Below, one piece after another: positions 33,826-43,762 of a DNA stretch of 64,000 nt. The stretch lies in assembly GCA_029215795.1 (NCBI GenBank), contig JARDYH010000001.1, forward strand, positions 398,697,154-398,761,153. Reading direction: 5' to 3'. This DNA comes from Anniella stebbinsi (taxonomy: Eukaryota; Chordata; Lepidosauria; Squamata; Anniellidae). The translations under genes and the position numbers were made by a program. The notes beneath the pieces are model-generated. The model saw only the letters and a list, made by a program, of their open reading frames with translations, had not been told where the DNA came from and ran no database searches. The stretch's first letter is position 1; each line of letters opens with the position of its first letter.

Positions 33826-35189
33826 GCCACCACATGCCTGGACCTATCATTCTGAAATTTTACACACATATCAAGTGAAGTGTTCCCTGTAATGTGCCCA
33901 TGTTTCCTGTTTGTATCTTTAAAAATAAAAAAATGGGAGGCGTAAATGTATTTACCCCACTACTACCCATTTTTCTAAAATTAATTGCCATACAAGGCAA
34001 GCACCTACGTTTTTGAAATTTTACACACATAGGTCCCAAGGTACCACCTACAATGTGGCAACGTTTCATGTATGTAACTTTAAAAATGACAAAGTTATAG
34101 GCATTCCTGGGTATTTATTAAAAAATTAATTGCCACAAAACGCATGCACCAATCTTTCTGAAATTTCTGACAGATAACTATCCCTAACCAGTCTACAATG
34201 TGCCCAAGTTTCCTGTTTGTATCTTCAAAAATAAAAAAGTGGGAGGCATAACTGTATTTCTCAATGGGCAAGTGCTTTCCAATGATTTTCTATGGGCAAG
34301 TGCTTTCCAATGATTTCCTATAGGAAAGTACTGTCCAATGAATCCCTATGGGCAAGTACTGTCCAATGAATCCCTATGGGCAAGTGCTGTCCAATGAATC
34401 CCTCATTGTTTCAAAAATTAATTGCCACACAATACAAGCACCTACGTTTCTGAAATTTTACACACATAGGTCCCAAGGTACCGCCTACAATGTGGCAAAG
34501 TTTCATGTGTGTAACTTTACAAATGACAAAGTTATAGGCATTCCTGGGTATTTATTAAAAAATTAATTGCCACACAAGGCAAGCACCTACGTTTCTGAAA
34601 TTTCACACACATAGGTCCCAAGGTACCACCTACAATGTGGCAAAGTTTCATGTGTGTAACTTTAAAAATGACAAAGTTATAGGTGTTTCTTTCCTCATTG
34701 TTTCAAAAATTAATTGCCACACAAGGCAAGCTCCAATGTTTCTGAAATTTCACACACATATCAAGGCAAGTGGTACCTGTAATGTGCCCAAGTTTCCTGT
34801 TTGTATCTTCAAAAATAAAAAAATGGGAGGCGTAAATGTATTTACCCCACTACTACCCATTTTTCTAAAATTAATTGCCACACAAGGCAAGCACCTAAGT
34901 TTCTGAAATTTCTCACAGATAGGTCCCAAGGTACCACCTACAATGTGGCAAAGTTTCATGTTTGTAACTTTAAAAATGACAAAGTTATAGGCATTTCTGG
35001 GTATTTATTAAACAATTAATTGCCACAAAACGCATGCACCAATCTTTCTGAAATTTCTCACAGATAACTATCCCTAACCAGTGTATAATGTGCCCAAGTT
35101 TCATCCTTCTATCTTTAAAAATGAAAAAGTTATAGGCGTTTTTGTAAAACAATACTTGGCTATGGGAAAAAGCATTCAAAATGGCGTCC

Positions 35190-35312
35190 GATCCGGATCG
35201 GACCTCGTCGGATCGGATCGGATCGGATCGGAGGTTGATCGGATCGGATCGGATCGGATTTTCCCGATTTTGGGGCGGATCGGATTCGGATCGTGGATCG
35301 GATCCGATCCGA
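35190..35312 (-). repeat. GGATC-rich subterminal array, right end
   Basis: The inverted counterpart of the left array, with CGGATCGGATCGGATCGGAT-type runs and different interruptions (TTTTCCCGATTTTGGGGCGG). Confidence 0.75.
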
Positions 35313-35621
35313 TGCACACCCCTAATTTTGGAATGCTTTCACAACTGACACCTTGTTTGGGTGAGACCTGGTTGTCTTCCGGACCATTTTTCAGAGTAAC
35401 CTCTCTGCTTCCTGCAATTTGTTTTTGGCTAGGAGCCATTGCAATAAGGCAGCATAGAATGGGAAAGGCAGAGTCACCCCCTACCAGAATTCTGCCTATT
35501 GGTGATAATTGATGACGATGGGGGCCGAAGCCATAGGACTCTGTATTACTTGCAACGTGAACAGTAAAATACTCCAAGCTGTTCTGCAATTAGACTTAAC
35601 TCCATTCTGCTATTTGAATAG

Positions 35622-35714
35622 GTTCCTGACATGGCGGGCTATCCTCACATCCGTTACATTTCATCGGGATTGGATGGAACTTCATTCAGAGGCCCTTTCA
35701 GGGGCAATTTTGAG
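35622..35714 (+). CDS. RNF111: RNF111 exon 11
   Basis: The acceptor TTGAATAG ends at 35621, the donor GTTTGT begins at 35715, and the exon is in phase 0 throughout. It encodes [20 protein letters not shown] and [11 protein letters not shown], identical in pattern to mammalian Arkadia. Confidence 0.95.
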
Positions 35715-36743
35715 GTTTGTAATAGAATAAACCTGGCTACGTGGCAGAAACTTTGCTTGAGGGAATAAGGGGGGAGGGGCACGCTGCAAAATTAAATGTC
35801 AAACTAATTGGATTCTTTTAATTTAATTTTTCTATATATATATATATAATGACCTCTGGCCTTTATTGTGCCATGGGGACAGAGCAGGTGCTAAATTCTA
35901 GGGCAGGTCTTTTCTGGATTATGCAGCAGTAGGTGGCAGTTAAAGGACAATGTACTGCGAGAAATATGTTATGTTGACAAGATGCAGTACTGCTTGAGAA
36001 GGCTTGGAGAAGGAGACAGTTGGTGCTAAATGGTTGAGCTCCTTTTACTAAAGTGAAATTGGGCCACTCTTGACAGTTGCCGTTTGATATGTGGAGGAGA
36101 GAGATTAAGGTATCAGATGCAGAGAGTTAATGAGCTCTTAACGTGCTAGTTCATTGCATAGGAAGGGTTTTCGAATAGTCTGTTTTCTTGGGGACTAAAA
36201 CTGGTCAACCAAAAGCCATCCTCTCCCTTGGTGTCCATCTTGAAGTAGGATCAGGAAGTGCAGCCTTCTCAGTGCAGTTATAATAATGTTGCCTTGAATA
36301 AACATGCATCAAACCATCCCATTCATAAGCAGAAGCATTAATCTGGCTACTCACCAGCAAGGTGAACTTGACTGATCTGCACCAAGTAGGTGTCCTTCAA
36401 ACGCCCGCGGATCCAAGGCAAGGGGAATGAGGGGGATCTGTTTCATGAAGGTTGCTCACAGACCTTGGGATTATCTGAGGTCTCAGGAGCCCCCTTAAGC
36501 ACTATACTGGCCCTTGACGAGCCTCTTTATGACATCAGAGCAGGTAAGCCAATGGCAGCCAGAAGAGCCATGATAAATTTCCACGGGCTAGGCCATTGTC
36601 ATGTTGGAAGAGATCAGAAATGGAGAACTACTAACATACTACTTTTCAAATAAATTGCATGTGAATTAAATAGGAGAGACTGCTGTTACCATTTTTTGGG
36701 AGCGCCAGAATACTAAATTCTGTTGGTTCCTCCTTGATTACAG
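35715..36743 (+). other. RNF111: RNF111 intron 11
   Basis: A short (TA)n run lies near 35834-35848. No transposon or exon could be supported in the rest. Confidence 0.45.
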
Positions 36744-36839
36744 GAATTAATTCATCTGGAAGAACGTCTAGGAAATATGAATCGTGGAGCTTCCCAAGGA
36801 ACAATTGAAAGGTGCACATATCCACACAAATACAAAAAG
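36744..36839 (+). CDS. RNF111: RNF111 exon 12: NRG-TIER motifs
   Basis: The acceptor GATTACAG ends at 36743 and the donor GTGAGC begins at 36840; phase 0. It encodes [20 protein letters not shown] and [12 protein letters not shown]. The NRG and TIER words are the short Arkadia-specific region known to be needed for recognition of SKI/SnoN and SMADs. Confidence 0.95.
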
Positions 36840-37971
36840 GTGAGCATTTCTCAGAGGTGCTTGAGCATTTTTAAAATAACTTTCCTTATGCCTATCTGGG
36901 TAGGAAGAGCGACATGGGGGTGGGGGAGGATGCATATTAAACAACATTTTCAATATTCAGAATTACAGATACTGGTTCCAAACAACAATATAGGTACAAC
37001 TAGCCTAAGACTACCATTGAATACCCGCAAAGAACTGAAATTGCAAATCCTAACCAAAGCTACAGTTCCAGAGGATTATATTTTTCATTTAGAAGATTTG
37101 AATTGTTAGTAACTGGGTGACTGAGACAAGTTCCTACAGCTATTGCAAGGCTGAAAGGTGATGAGAAACTCACATTTACAAGCTTTACAGTCAGTTTCCT
37201 CCAGTCTGTTTATCACTTCAGGCCACAGGTGAGGCGTTGAATGTGTTGCTGCTTCTTCAGCTTTCCCCAGTGGAAAGATTGTAGTTTATCTTTTTCCCCA
37301 AATGCTAGCTTGGTGGGTACTGGGAGTTTGGGGAGCATTCAGACATTTGATTGCCCACACAAGTGGTACAGTCACAAAAACAGACAGGATGTGGGGGCCT
37401 GCTGTTCATGTAGCTTGCAAAAGTGAGTTGTAGTAATCCTTAGCTTCTCTGCAAATTTATCAACTGAGTCGTACTTTGCATGATAGTGCTACAGATGACA
37501 AACTGAGCCAGGGGGTGAGATACCCCTATGGCCATGTAGAAAGTTATCGCTGAGTAGCATCCTGAATTTACTAATCAAAGGTCACCGTTATCCATGATGT
37601 TGTCTCTGTGTTGCTGGACTATTGTTCCAATGCATTGTAGGACTTGAGATTCAATCCTATTTGTTCTGCTTAATTTAGTTTTCAAGTGTAGCTCTCCTGG
37701 GCTGTTTCCCTTTAATTTCTGGCTTTTTAACCTACTTCCTAAATGTTACATTTTGCAGCTTAATAGGTTGTTAATATGGTCTTGGGGAGGCTAGGAATTC
37801 AGGGTTCAGTGGGATAAAGTTTGTTTAGCCTAATGGTTGCATTTTGTTAAACTTCCATGTTGGGGGGAATGTACTTTAAATGTTGTTACTTTTGGTTGCT
37901 ATAAAAGAAGCAATATTGTGTATAAAACAGATCTTACTCAGTTTGCCAATAATGTCATCTCTGCTAATAAG
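36840..37971 (+). other. RNF111: RNF111 intron 12
   Basis: No repeat family or exon could be supported in this 1.1 kb interval. Confidence 0.45.
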
Positions 37972-38099
37972 GTAACAACTGATTGGTTCTCACAGAGGAA
38001 ACTGCACTGCAAACAAGATGGGGAGGAAGGAACTGAGGAAGATACAGAGGAAAAGTGTACCATTTGTTTATCTATATTAGAGGAAGGTGAAGATGTCAG
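37972..38099 (+). CDS. RNF111: RNF111 exon 13: start of the RING-H2 domain
   Basis: The acceptor GCTAATAAG ends at 37971 (a weak pyrimidine tract) and the donor GTAAAT begins at 38100. It encodes [20 protein letters not shown], an acidic stretch and the first RING cysteines (KCTICLSI; C948 and C951). It ends two bases into arginine 962. Confidence 0.95.
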
Positions 38100-39318
38100 G
38101 TAAATAATTTTTAAAAAATCCAAGTGCTTGAGATGCAGGGCTAATACCCTGGACTAAGTGCAGATAGCAACAAAAGCCATTTTAAAAAACATCCTATAGA
38201 ACACTGAAATTGACCAGATGCGTTTGAAAATTCAGACAGATGCAGCCTCTTTTTGTTATTGCCAGTACATATCACGTGCTGCAATGAACTGTCACCAGAA
38301 TATACTGTTAACATGACCATAATATTTTCCCCAGTGGTATTTATGTGCCAGTTTAGGTAATCTTGATCAACAGCAGGAGCCTGCAGTCCCAAAGCAGAGC
38401 AAGGGATGGCTTAGATGATGCCACCATTCCGCTGAGTGTTGCCTAATGGTTCCTCCCTATGGTGGTGGTCTGCATGGCAGTGCTTAAGTGCGCCTCACCT
38501 CAGGTGTCGTTTCAGCTGTTTGGAGTGAATGCATGCCAGTGCTTCTAGGAATGTGCTAGCGTTGGATGATGCCGGCTGTGTCCTATTGATGTGCAAGAGT
38601 AAGGAGCATTTAAACATTACCGCAGATACAGGGTGACAATATCTCAGCTGTGCCTTTGACTACCTTCTAGATTGCAGACTTCTGCTGTTAACTAACATCT
38701 GTGCCAGTCCCTTTTGCCACTGACGTTCTGGCCTTCTGGCAGCTGATGGTGGGATTTCTGCACCGTTAGGTCCCGAGACCAGTTCTCAGTACGGTTTCAG
38801 TTCAGCATTGAAGTATAATTTTGATGGTGAAGTGTTCAGTGGATCTGCACCATATAGAAAGGAATTTCAGCCTGCCTTTTCTGTTCTCTGACGTCCGTGG
38901 TTGCAGAGATGCTCACAAGGCCTAGTAAAGGCTCTGAAATGAGAGGGTTGCAGAGAAGGGAAACCCTCTGCGTTTCTTCCTACCATACTCATACGGATAC
39001 TAATCGCTGGCCCTGTAAGCACAACCCACGTGGTCTGGCTGTGAATTGGAAGGGGAAAAGACACAAGGATGCACAGAGTTAATTTTCATCATGTCATCCT
39101 TGTGCCACTAGGCCTGTCACTCTAGGGGGATTAAGGGCCCTATTAAGACATCTCCCTTGATGTGTTTGCTAGCATAGGATAGAAAATGAGAGAGGTTTTT
39201 AAAAAAGGAGAGCTGCCTTATTTTTAACAATACACATCTGTTTTCAATCGGCCTCACTTGCATATGAACTACTGACCCGTCTTTCTCTCCCCCCCCACCC
39301 CATTTTCCTTGTTCGTAG
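38100..39318 (+). other. RNF111: RNF111 intron 13
   Basis: No clear repeat family or exon could be supported here; a C-rich tract precedes the exon 14 acceptor. Confidence 0.45.
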
Positions 39319-39436
39319 GCGCCTTCCGTGTATGCATCTCTTCCACCAAGTGTGTGTAGATCAGTGGTTGATCACAAACAAGAAGTGCCCCATTTGCAGA
39401 GTGGACATTGAGGCTCAGCTGCCAAGCGAGAGTTGA
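39319..39436 (+). CDS. RNF111: RNF111 exon 14: end of the RING-H2 domain and stop
   Basis: The acceptor TTCGTAG ends at 39318. It encodes [20 protein letters not shown] and [19 protein letters not shown], followed by TGA at 39434-39436. It supplies C966, H968, H971, C974, C985 and C988, completing the zinc ligands, and W978 expected at the E2 interface. Confidence 0.96.
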
Positions 39437-40690
39437 CACCCTTTTGCCTAAAACCTCTTGCTTTTCTCCTTCACGCCCATCCTTCCTGGTACTGCAGTCA
39501 ACCAAAGATGGCATGACTTACCTGTGCAGATGTTGGAAGCATTTGAACCTGCTAAAGTGCCGTTTGTCTGCTCTGTGGTATACCTAATGCTAATCCTACA
39601 GTTCAGTGTATTTATAAAGCTTTTGTTTTTGTTCTGTTTTGTTTAGACCTTACAATCCCCCACTCTTAACATGTTTTCCTGTACCTTTTGCATGGTTCCT
39701 TGTATTGCATTTCTTTGCACATGTTATGGGCTTTCGTGACCTCCCCAAACTTGCAGGCAAGATTATCTGCTTTAGAAAGTAGAATTGTGTGGTCTTTTTT
39801 TGTTTTTGTTTTTATTTTTTACATAGAGTCAAGCTTTTCAGAGTATGATTTCACTCATTACTAACCTCAGAGTCCTTAATTTAATCAAGTATTTTAGTTT
39901 TAAATATATAAAGATCAACTTTTTTAAAAAGGATATTATTGTGTTTTTAAGACATTCCTTAATTAGGAAAAAAAGCTGCTGTATACTTGGGTTGGGCAGA
40001 AACGCCAAGAGCTTCTCCTGCACAAGCCCTTGTTAAAGTGAACGGGCTGGGCAAGAGCACTGCTAGCGCCATCTGTAATTACTGGGAACATAACCTTCAA
40101 ATCTCTTGATTTCAACTGGCTTACTCATCATTGGAGCATCCTTTTCAGATCACATTTTTTATGTTCTTAAAACCTTCAGCACAATGCAGATATATTTGAA
40201 TGTCAATATTAAAAACATTTAGACTGCTGTCCAATTGTATGTACCATTTTCTTATGTCTAGCAATTTGAATCTCTCTAACATAATATTTTGCTGCGGTGA
40301 AACAGCTCTAATGAACACTAAATATTTGATTTCAACTAGCTGGGTTGTAGATACATGCAGATTGAACGAAAGAAGTTTCTAGGAAAACGGGGGAAAGGCA
40401 GGGTGTTGTTGTTTTTTTTGTCTTTTGTTTTTTCGCTCCTCTGTCTTACCTTAAATTCATCTAAAGATCTGCACAAACTGGTTTTGTAAAAAAAGGGGAA
40501 AAAAGAAAAAAAAAACCACAAAGATTAAATCAATTCTTAGAAATTCATTTCTTAAGGCAGATATCCATGACTTCATAAAACTTTTCAGGGTCCCTGCTGT
40601 GTCATGGGATTTGGGTGGCGTGTGTGTGGTTTTGTTTTTTTTAATTTTAGTTTTACAGTTAATAAAGTTAGCTGAATCCACCTGTCTGTT
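39437..40690 (+). other. RNF111: RNF111 3' UTR (end inferred)
   Basis: AT-rich non-coding sequence follows the stop. An AATAAA at 40661-40666 is followed by a GT-rich stretch (TCTGTTGTGTTGTTTCTG), a good poly(A) site. A second AATAAA at 41194-41199 could extend the transcript to about 41220. Short ORFs here are shadows. Confidence 0.6.
40661..40666 (+). other. RNF111: Poly(A) signal, RNF111 proximal
   Basis: AATAAA with a GT-rich downstream element at about 40682-40700. Confidence 0.65.
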
Positions 40691-41193
40691 GTGTTGTTTC
40701 TGAAAAATCAGTTTGAAACTGTTCTAGAAACTGTTGCTATGGCAGGGCATGTTGGGCAGCAGAATGATCTGACCCCCAGGGGGCTGTGTGTGTATGTGTG
40801 ATAAGAGAGATAGCAATAAATAAAAATAACTGGAAAGAACCATCCATAGGAAAAGAGTTGGGGGCTTTGTGCATGGGTAGACCTGCTTTCTATCTGTTAC
40901 TGACAACTATCTTTTAGAGAGATGTGTGGTTTTAAAATCAGATCTTTTAATTCTTTTGATGTGGGAATGCAGGAGGAGTTGCAGCCTAGCTCCTGTTTTA
41001 TAAAGTTATAGCCAGGCATGCACTATAAAGAGAATAATACAGGCTTTGGGGAAATATTTCCATTTAATATGCTTTTACTAGTTTGAACGCATTGCCTTAG
41101 GTTTCTGCAGTATCTCCGAGTTTGAACATAACACAACAGAATGCTTCAGATACCCTTTTCATATTGAATTCCACTGTCAATCTCTTTTTATGC

Positions 41194-41199
41194 AATAAA
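41194..41199 (+). other. RNF111: Poly(A) signal, possible RNF111 distal
   Basis: AATAAA followed by T-rich sequence. It is in the same strand and 1.76 kb past the stop; use is unproven. Confidence 0.4.
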
Positions 41200-41219
41200 A
41201 AAGGACTGAATCTGCAGTC

Positions 41220-42395
41220 TTGCTTTTTATTCTGGTCTTCTAGGTATGCAAACCCCTTCTGTTCAAACAAATATTAATTCACTGGTGTGAGAGATATGTT
41301 CTTAAATCTTTCCGTGGGCTATTTGAGGAAAAAAATCTGAGCTTCTGCATGGAAGTAACGGTACTTGAGAGAGTTTTAACCATGTATCGCAACTCTTACC
41401 TTTTAAAAATTAATGTCAGATGGCTTGAAACGCCTGGAATCACAGCTCTTCCTTGCTATGGCCTTACAAAGAGGGTTAATATGCATTTCCTCATAGCTGC
41501 ACATGACACTTCTCCAATGCACACTCAAAACCAAATCTAAGCATTTGTGGACAGCAGTAAACTACCACACGTTGGCCATAACTTTAAATGCATTGAGACA
41601 GGAAATAGCTTTTGAAACTCTTTTCTTGTTCTTGCACTGGTTTTTTTTTGGTTATATATATATATATATATATATTCTTATGTGTATATAATGAGAACAA
41701 TACATACTATAAACAATTAGTAGAGAACACATACAATCAATAAGAAGACATCACTTCTCTGAGTTACTAAATTTAGGTATATAATTTTTTACAATCATAT
41801 ACATTCTATGTTTCGTATGCAGTATTACTGGTCTCACCATATCTTCCCTCCTCATGCACCCCTTGCTGTGGTTTGCAGGATAGTGGAAAAAGACAGGTGA
41901 GCAAGGGGACCTGGAAGAAGGTGTAGCAGTTGCTCTCTGCTTTGGAAGAGCTAATAGCAGCAGCAGGGCTGACTCTTGGCAGTCTTGCCTTCAAAGTCTT
42001 GCTTTGCAGTTAACAAGTACTTGAATGAACCTGGGCAGCCTCAGCTGTGGGATTCTTGAAAATAAAGCAAGTTCCTAGTCCTTATGGTGGTAGGAAATGT
42101 CTCTTTAAAAAAAACACTGACTGCTGTAGGTGCTGAAATGACAGTACTGCTTCTAAGAGCTTCGGCTATGGGGTGGCATATAAATGTAAAAAAAGAAACT
42201 TACCCCATTAGTGCTAATTTTGAACCGTGTTTTGTACCATCCTGTTTTGTGGGAAATGGGACTCATTTTCCAGCAGCCTGCACTTGCCACAAAGTAAAGC
42301 CTGGTATCGTTTTGCCAGGCCCGGCCGAGAGCAGGTTTCTGTTGGGATCGCTTTGTTGCAAGCATGTTGCGGCTTGCAGTCTTCAGCTAGTAACT
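41220..42395. other. RNF111-CCNB2 intergenic spacer
   Basis: No gene was found. It includes a (TA)n run at about 41655-41674 and, near 42160-42190, a short piece resembling the L2 3' tail (AGAGCTTCGGCTATGGGGTG). The right end passes into a SINE and a MITE close to the CCNB2 promoter. Confidence 0.45.
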
Positions 42396-42429
42396 TCCCT
42401 ATAGCTGCAGGAGCCATCTGGGGAAAGTG

Positions 42430-42560
42430 GGATTCTGCATGCCAAGTGGCAGCACGCTGACTTGGCATGGGAAAGGCGCCGGGGTTCGATCCCCGGCAGC
42501 ATCTCCAAGTGGGGCTGGGGAAAACCTCCATCTGAAGTTCTGGGCAGCTGTTGCCCCCAA
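42430..42560 (+). mobile_element. tRNA-derived SINE near the CCNB2 promoter
   Basis: It contains a B-box (GGTTCGATCCC) within GGGGTTCGATCCCCGGCAGC ATCTCCAAG, then GGGGCTGGGGAAAACCTCCA and GGGCAGCTGTTGCC, the body of the tRNA SINE family. It cannot fold as a true tRNA because the flanking arms are absent. Confidence 0.65.
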
Positions 42561-42561
42561 T

Positions 42562-42645
42562 GGACCAGCCTTCCCCAACCTGGTGCCCCCCAGATGTTTT
42601 GGACTGCAACTCCCATCAGCCCCAAGCCAGCATGGCCACAGAGAT
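42562..42645. mobile_element. Left half of a 'CCAACCTGGTGCC' palindromic MITE
   Basis: CCAGCCTTCCCCAACCTGGT followed by GTTTTGGACTGCAACTCCCATCAG-type sequence. The right half is missing. It lies about 200 bp upstream of the CCNB2 CCAAT boxes. Confidence 0.6.
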
Positions 42646-42811
42646 GGCTTCATTTCTGCTGAGCCCACCTTGCGAGTGGCTCTGTCAGCTTCGTGCATCC
42701 CAGGCGTGGAGACCTCCAAGAAGCGCCTCCATCTGCCCCGCTTCCCCAGAAAGACTACAATTCCCGCGATATCTCAAAGGCTCGGGCGCCTCAGCTAGAG
42801 GCCCAAGTCGT

Positions 42812-42965
42812 CTTGGCAACGTGGGGCGGGAACAAGAGCGCGACAGCCAATCGTGCCGGCCACAGGCGGCGCGGAGGGCCAATGGTGGCGTGGCCGGGCT
42901 CCCTTTTGAAGGCCGAGGCGGCAGCTGGGAGTACTTGAGGGGACACGGCAAGGCAGGTTGCGGCC
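42812..42965 (+). promoter_or_regulatory. CCNB2: CCNB2 core promoter: CCAAT boxes and CHR
   Basis: Two CCAAT boxes at 42847-42851 and 42879-42883 are 32 bp apart. A degenerate reversed box (CTTGG, 42812-42816) lies about 33 bp further upstream. A TTTGAA element at 42905-42910 stands 56 bp before the ATG. Mammalian cyclin B2 promoters are known for NF-Y sites spaced about 33 bp and a TTTGAA CHR that gives G2/M-specific expression through DREAM/MuvB. There is no TATA box. The arrangement seen therefore predicts cell-cycle control. Confidence 0.75.
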
Positions 42966-42989
42966 ATGGCGAGCCTGCGGGACCGGCTG
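42966..42989 (+). CDS. CCNB2: CCNB2 exon 1 (8 codons)
   Basis: The ATG is in a strong context (GCGGCCATGGC). It encodes MASLRDRL and ends in phase 0 at GTGAGT (42990). The start was chosen because it is the first ATG downstream of the CHR and gives an N-terminus of mammalian size. Confidence 0.85.
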
Positions 42990-43337
42990 GTGAGTCGTGG
43001 GCAGGGTGGAAGGGGAGCCGCTGGAGGGACTCCTTGTCATTGGAGGCCTACCGGAGTTGCTCGGCCGAGCTGTTGTTTGGCGTCGTGCTCCTTCACGCAT
43101 GCGCCTCTCGTCATTCTTCGTCGACACGCAAGTGCATGTGTGAATGTTTTCCCGTGATGCGTGTCGTGGCTGGAGGGGTTGCGAAATGCCTGCTAGTGTT
43201 GTGCTGCCGGAGAGCCTGTTTACACAACCAGCGCTTAGGTTGCCCGAGGAAGGTTTTCCTGCCCTGTGCCCCTGAGGAGAGGTCTCTGGAGGGCTGAAGG
43301 GTGCCTGCGAGGAGCGCAGCTGTTGTTCACCCCCACT

Positions 43338-43402
43338 CAGGCCGGCCTTTGCCAACCTTAGGCCCTCCACATGGGTTGGACTACAGCTCCCATCGTCCCT
43401 GA
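43338..43402 (+). mobile_element. Left half of a palindromic MITE split by a SINE
   Basis: GGCCTTTGCCAACCTTAGGC followed by GGTTGGACTACAGCTCCCAT. The other half resumes at 43681 after the SINE. Confidence 0.6.
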
Positions 43403-43680
43403 GAGACCCAGTGTGGCGTAATGTTTAGGGTCTTGGACTGGGACAGTGGAGACCTGGGTTCTATTTTCTGGCCACTCGGCCGCAATAAAGGAATTGAATT
43501 GACCTGGGTTCTAGTCCTGACTAGGCTGTGAAGCCAGACACTGACTCCCAGCCTAACCTTCCTCACAGGGTTGTTGTGAGGATAAAATGGAGAGCAGGAG
43601 GGGGAAGACCACGTAAGCTGCCTTGGGCTCCTTGCAAGAGGAAAAAAGGTGGGATATAAATGCAGTAGTAAGAATAATAA
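43403..43680 (+). mobile_element. SINE of squamate type inserted in a MITE
   Basis: A tRNA-like head (CAGTGTGGCGTAATGTTTAG) is followed by CCCAGCCTAACCTTCCTCAC AGGGTTGTTGTGAGGATAAAATGG-type body words and the tail GTGGGATATAAATGCAGTAG. An internal ~50-bp duplication repeats GACCTGGGTTCTA (at about 43451 and 43501). Same family as 1090-1320 in opposite orientation. Confidence 0.75.
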
Positions 43681-43762
43681 GGATCTCTGACCATTGGTGA
43701 TGCTGGCTGGGGATTGTGGGAGTTGTAATCTGACACACCTGGAGGGCGCCAAGTTAGTGAAA
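43681..43762 (+). mobile_element. Right half of the split palindromic MITE
   Basis: TCTCTGACCATTGGTGATGC, GGGAGTTGTAATCTGACACA and CTGGAGGGCGCCAAGTTAGT complete the palindrome begun at 43338. Confidence 0.6.

Larger units (their letters stand above)
32031..35324. mobile_element. Giant foldback hAT-like DNA element (3.3 kb)
   Basis: The element is flanked by a perfect 8-bp direct repeat ATTTTGGA (32023-32030 and 35325-35332). It starts TAGGGATGTGCA and ends TGCACACCCCTA, terminal inverted repeats of hAT type. Its body is two inverted arms, 32031-33522 and 33826-35324, joined by a 303-bp spacer (33523-33825). By eye the inner arms differ by only a few bases per 100. The outermost ~120 bp of each arm is a GGATC/CGGAT repeat array. 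The inner arm is a tandem series of diverged units. No transposase domain is visible, so it must be non-autonomous. It sits in RNF111 intron 10. Superfamily assignment rests on the duplication length and end sequence. Confidence 0.85.
12240..39436 (+). other. RNF111: RNF111 (Arkadia) coding gene span: 13 canonical coding exons
   Basis: RNF111 is a nuclear RING-H2 E3 ubiquitin ligase. It ubiquitinates the TGF-beta/nodal inhibitors SKI, SKIL/SnoN and SMAD7, and acts as a SUMO-targeted ligase. Thirteen exons join with matching phases into 3003 nt, 1000 aa plus stop (human isoform 1: 994 aa). Domains in order are an acidic/serine-rich N-terminus with basic patches (1-296), three SUMO-interacting motifs (about 303-306, 329-334, 385-390), a histidine- and proline-rich middle (about 460-770), the NRG and TIER motifs (exon 12) and a C-terminal RING-H2 (C948, C951, C966, H968, H971, C974, C985, C988) with W978 in the E2-binding position. 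No frame break was found. It lies between SLTM and CCNB2, as in human. Confidence 0.95.

Noticed and set aside
32389..34959. Repeated ~69-codon ORFs (MKLCHIVGGTLG type) on both strands
   Set aside because: They are translations of the same tandem units in inverted arms, so their similarity comes from DNA duplication, not from a gene family.
42460..42500. tRNA gene at the GGTTCGATCCC B-box
   Set aside because: No acceptor stem or anticodon arm can be formed, and the downstream sequence is the body of a SINE found several times in the window.
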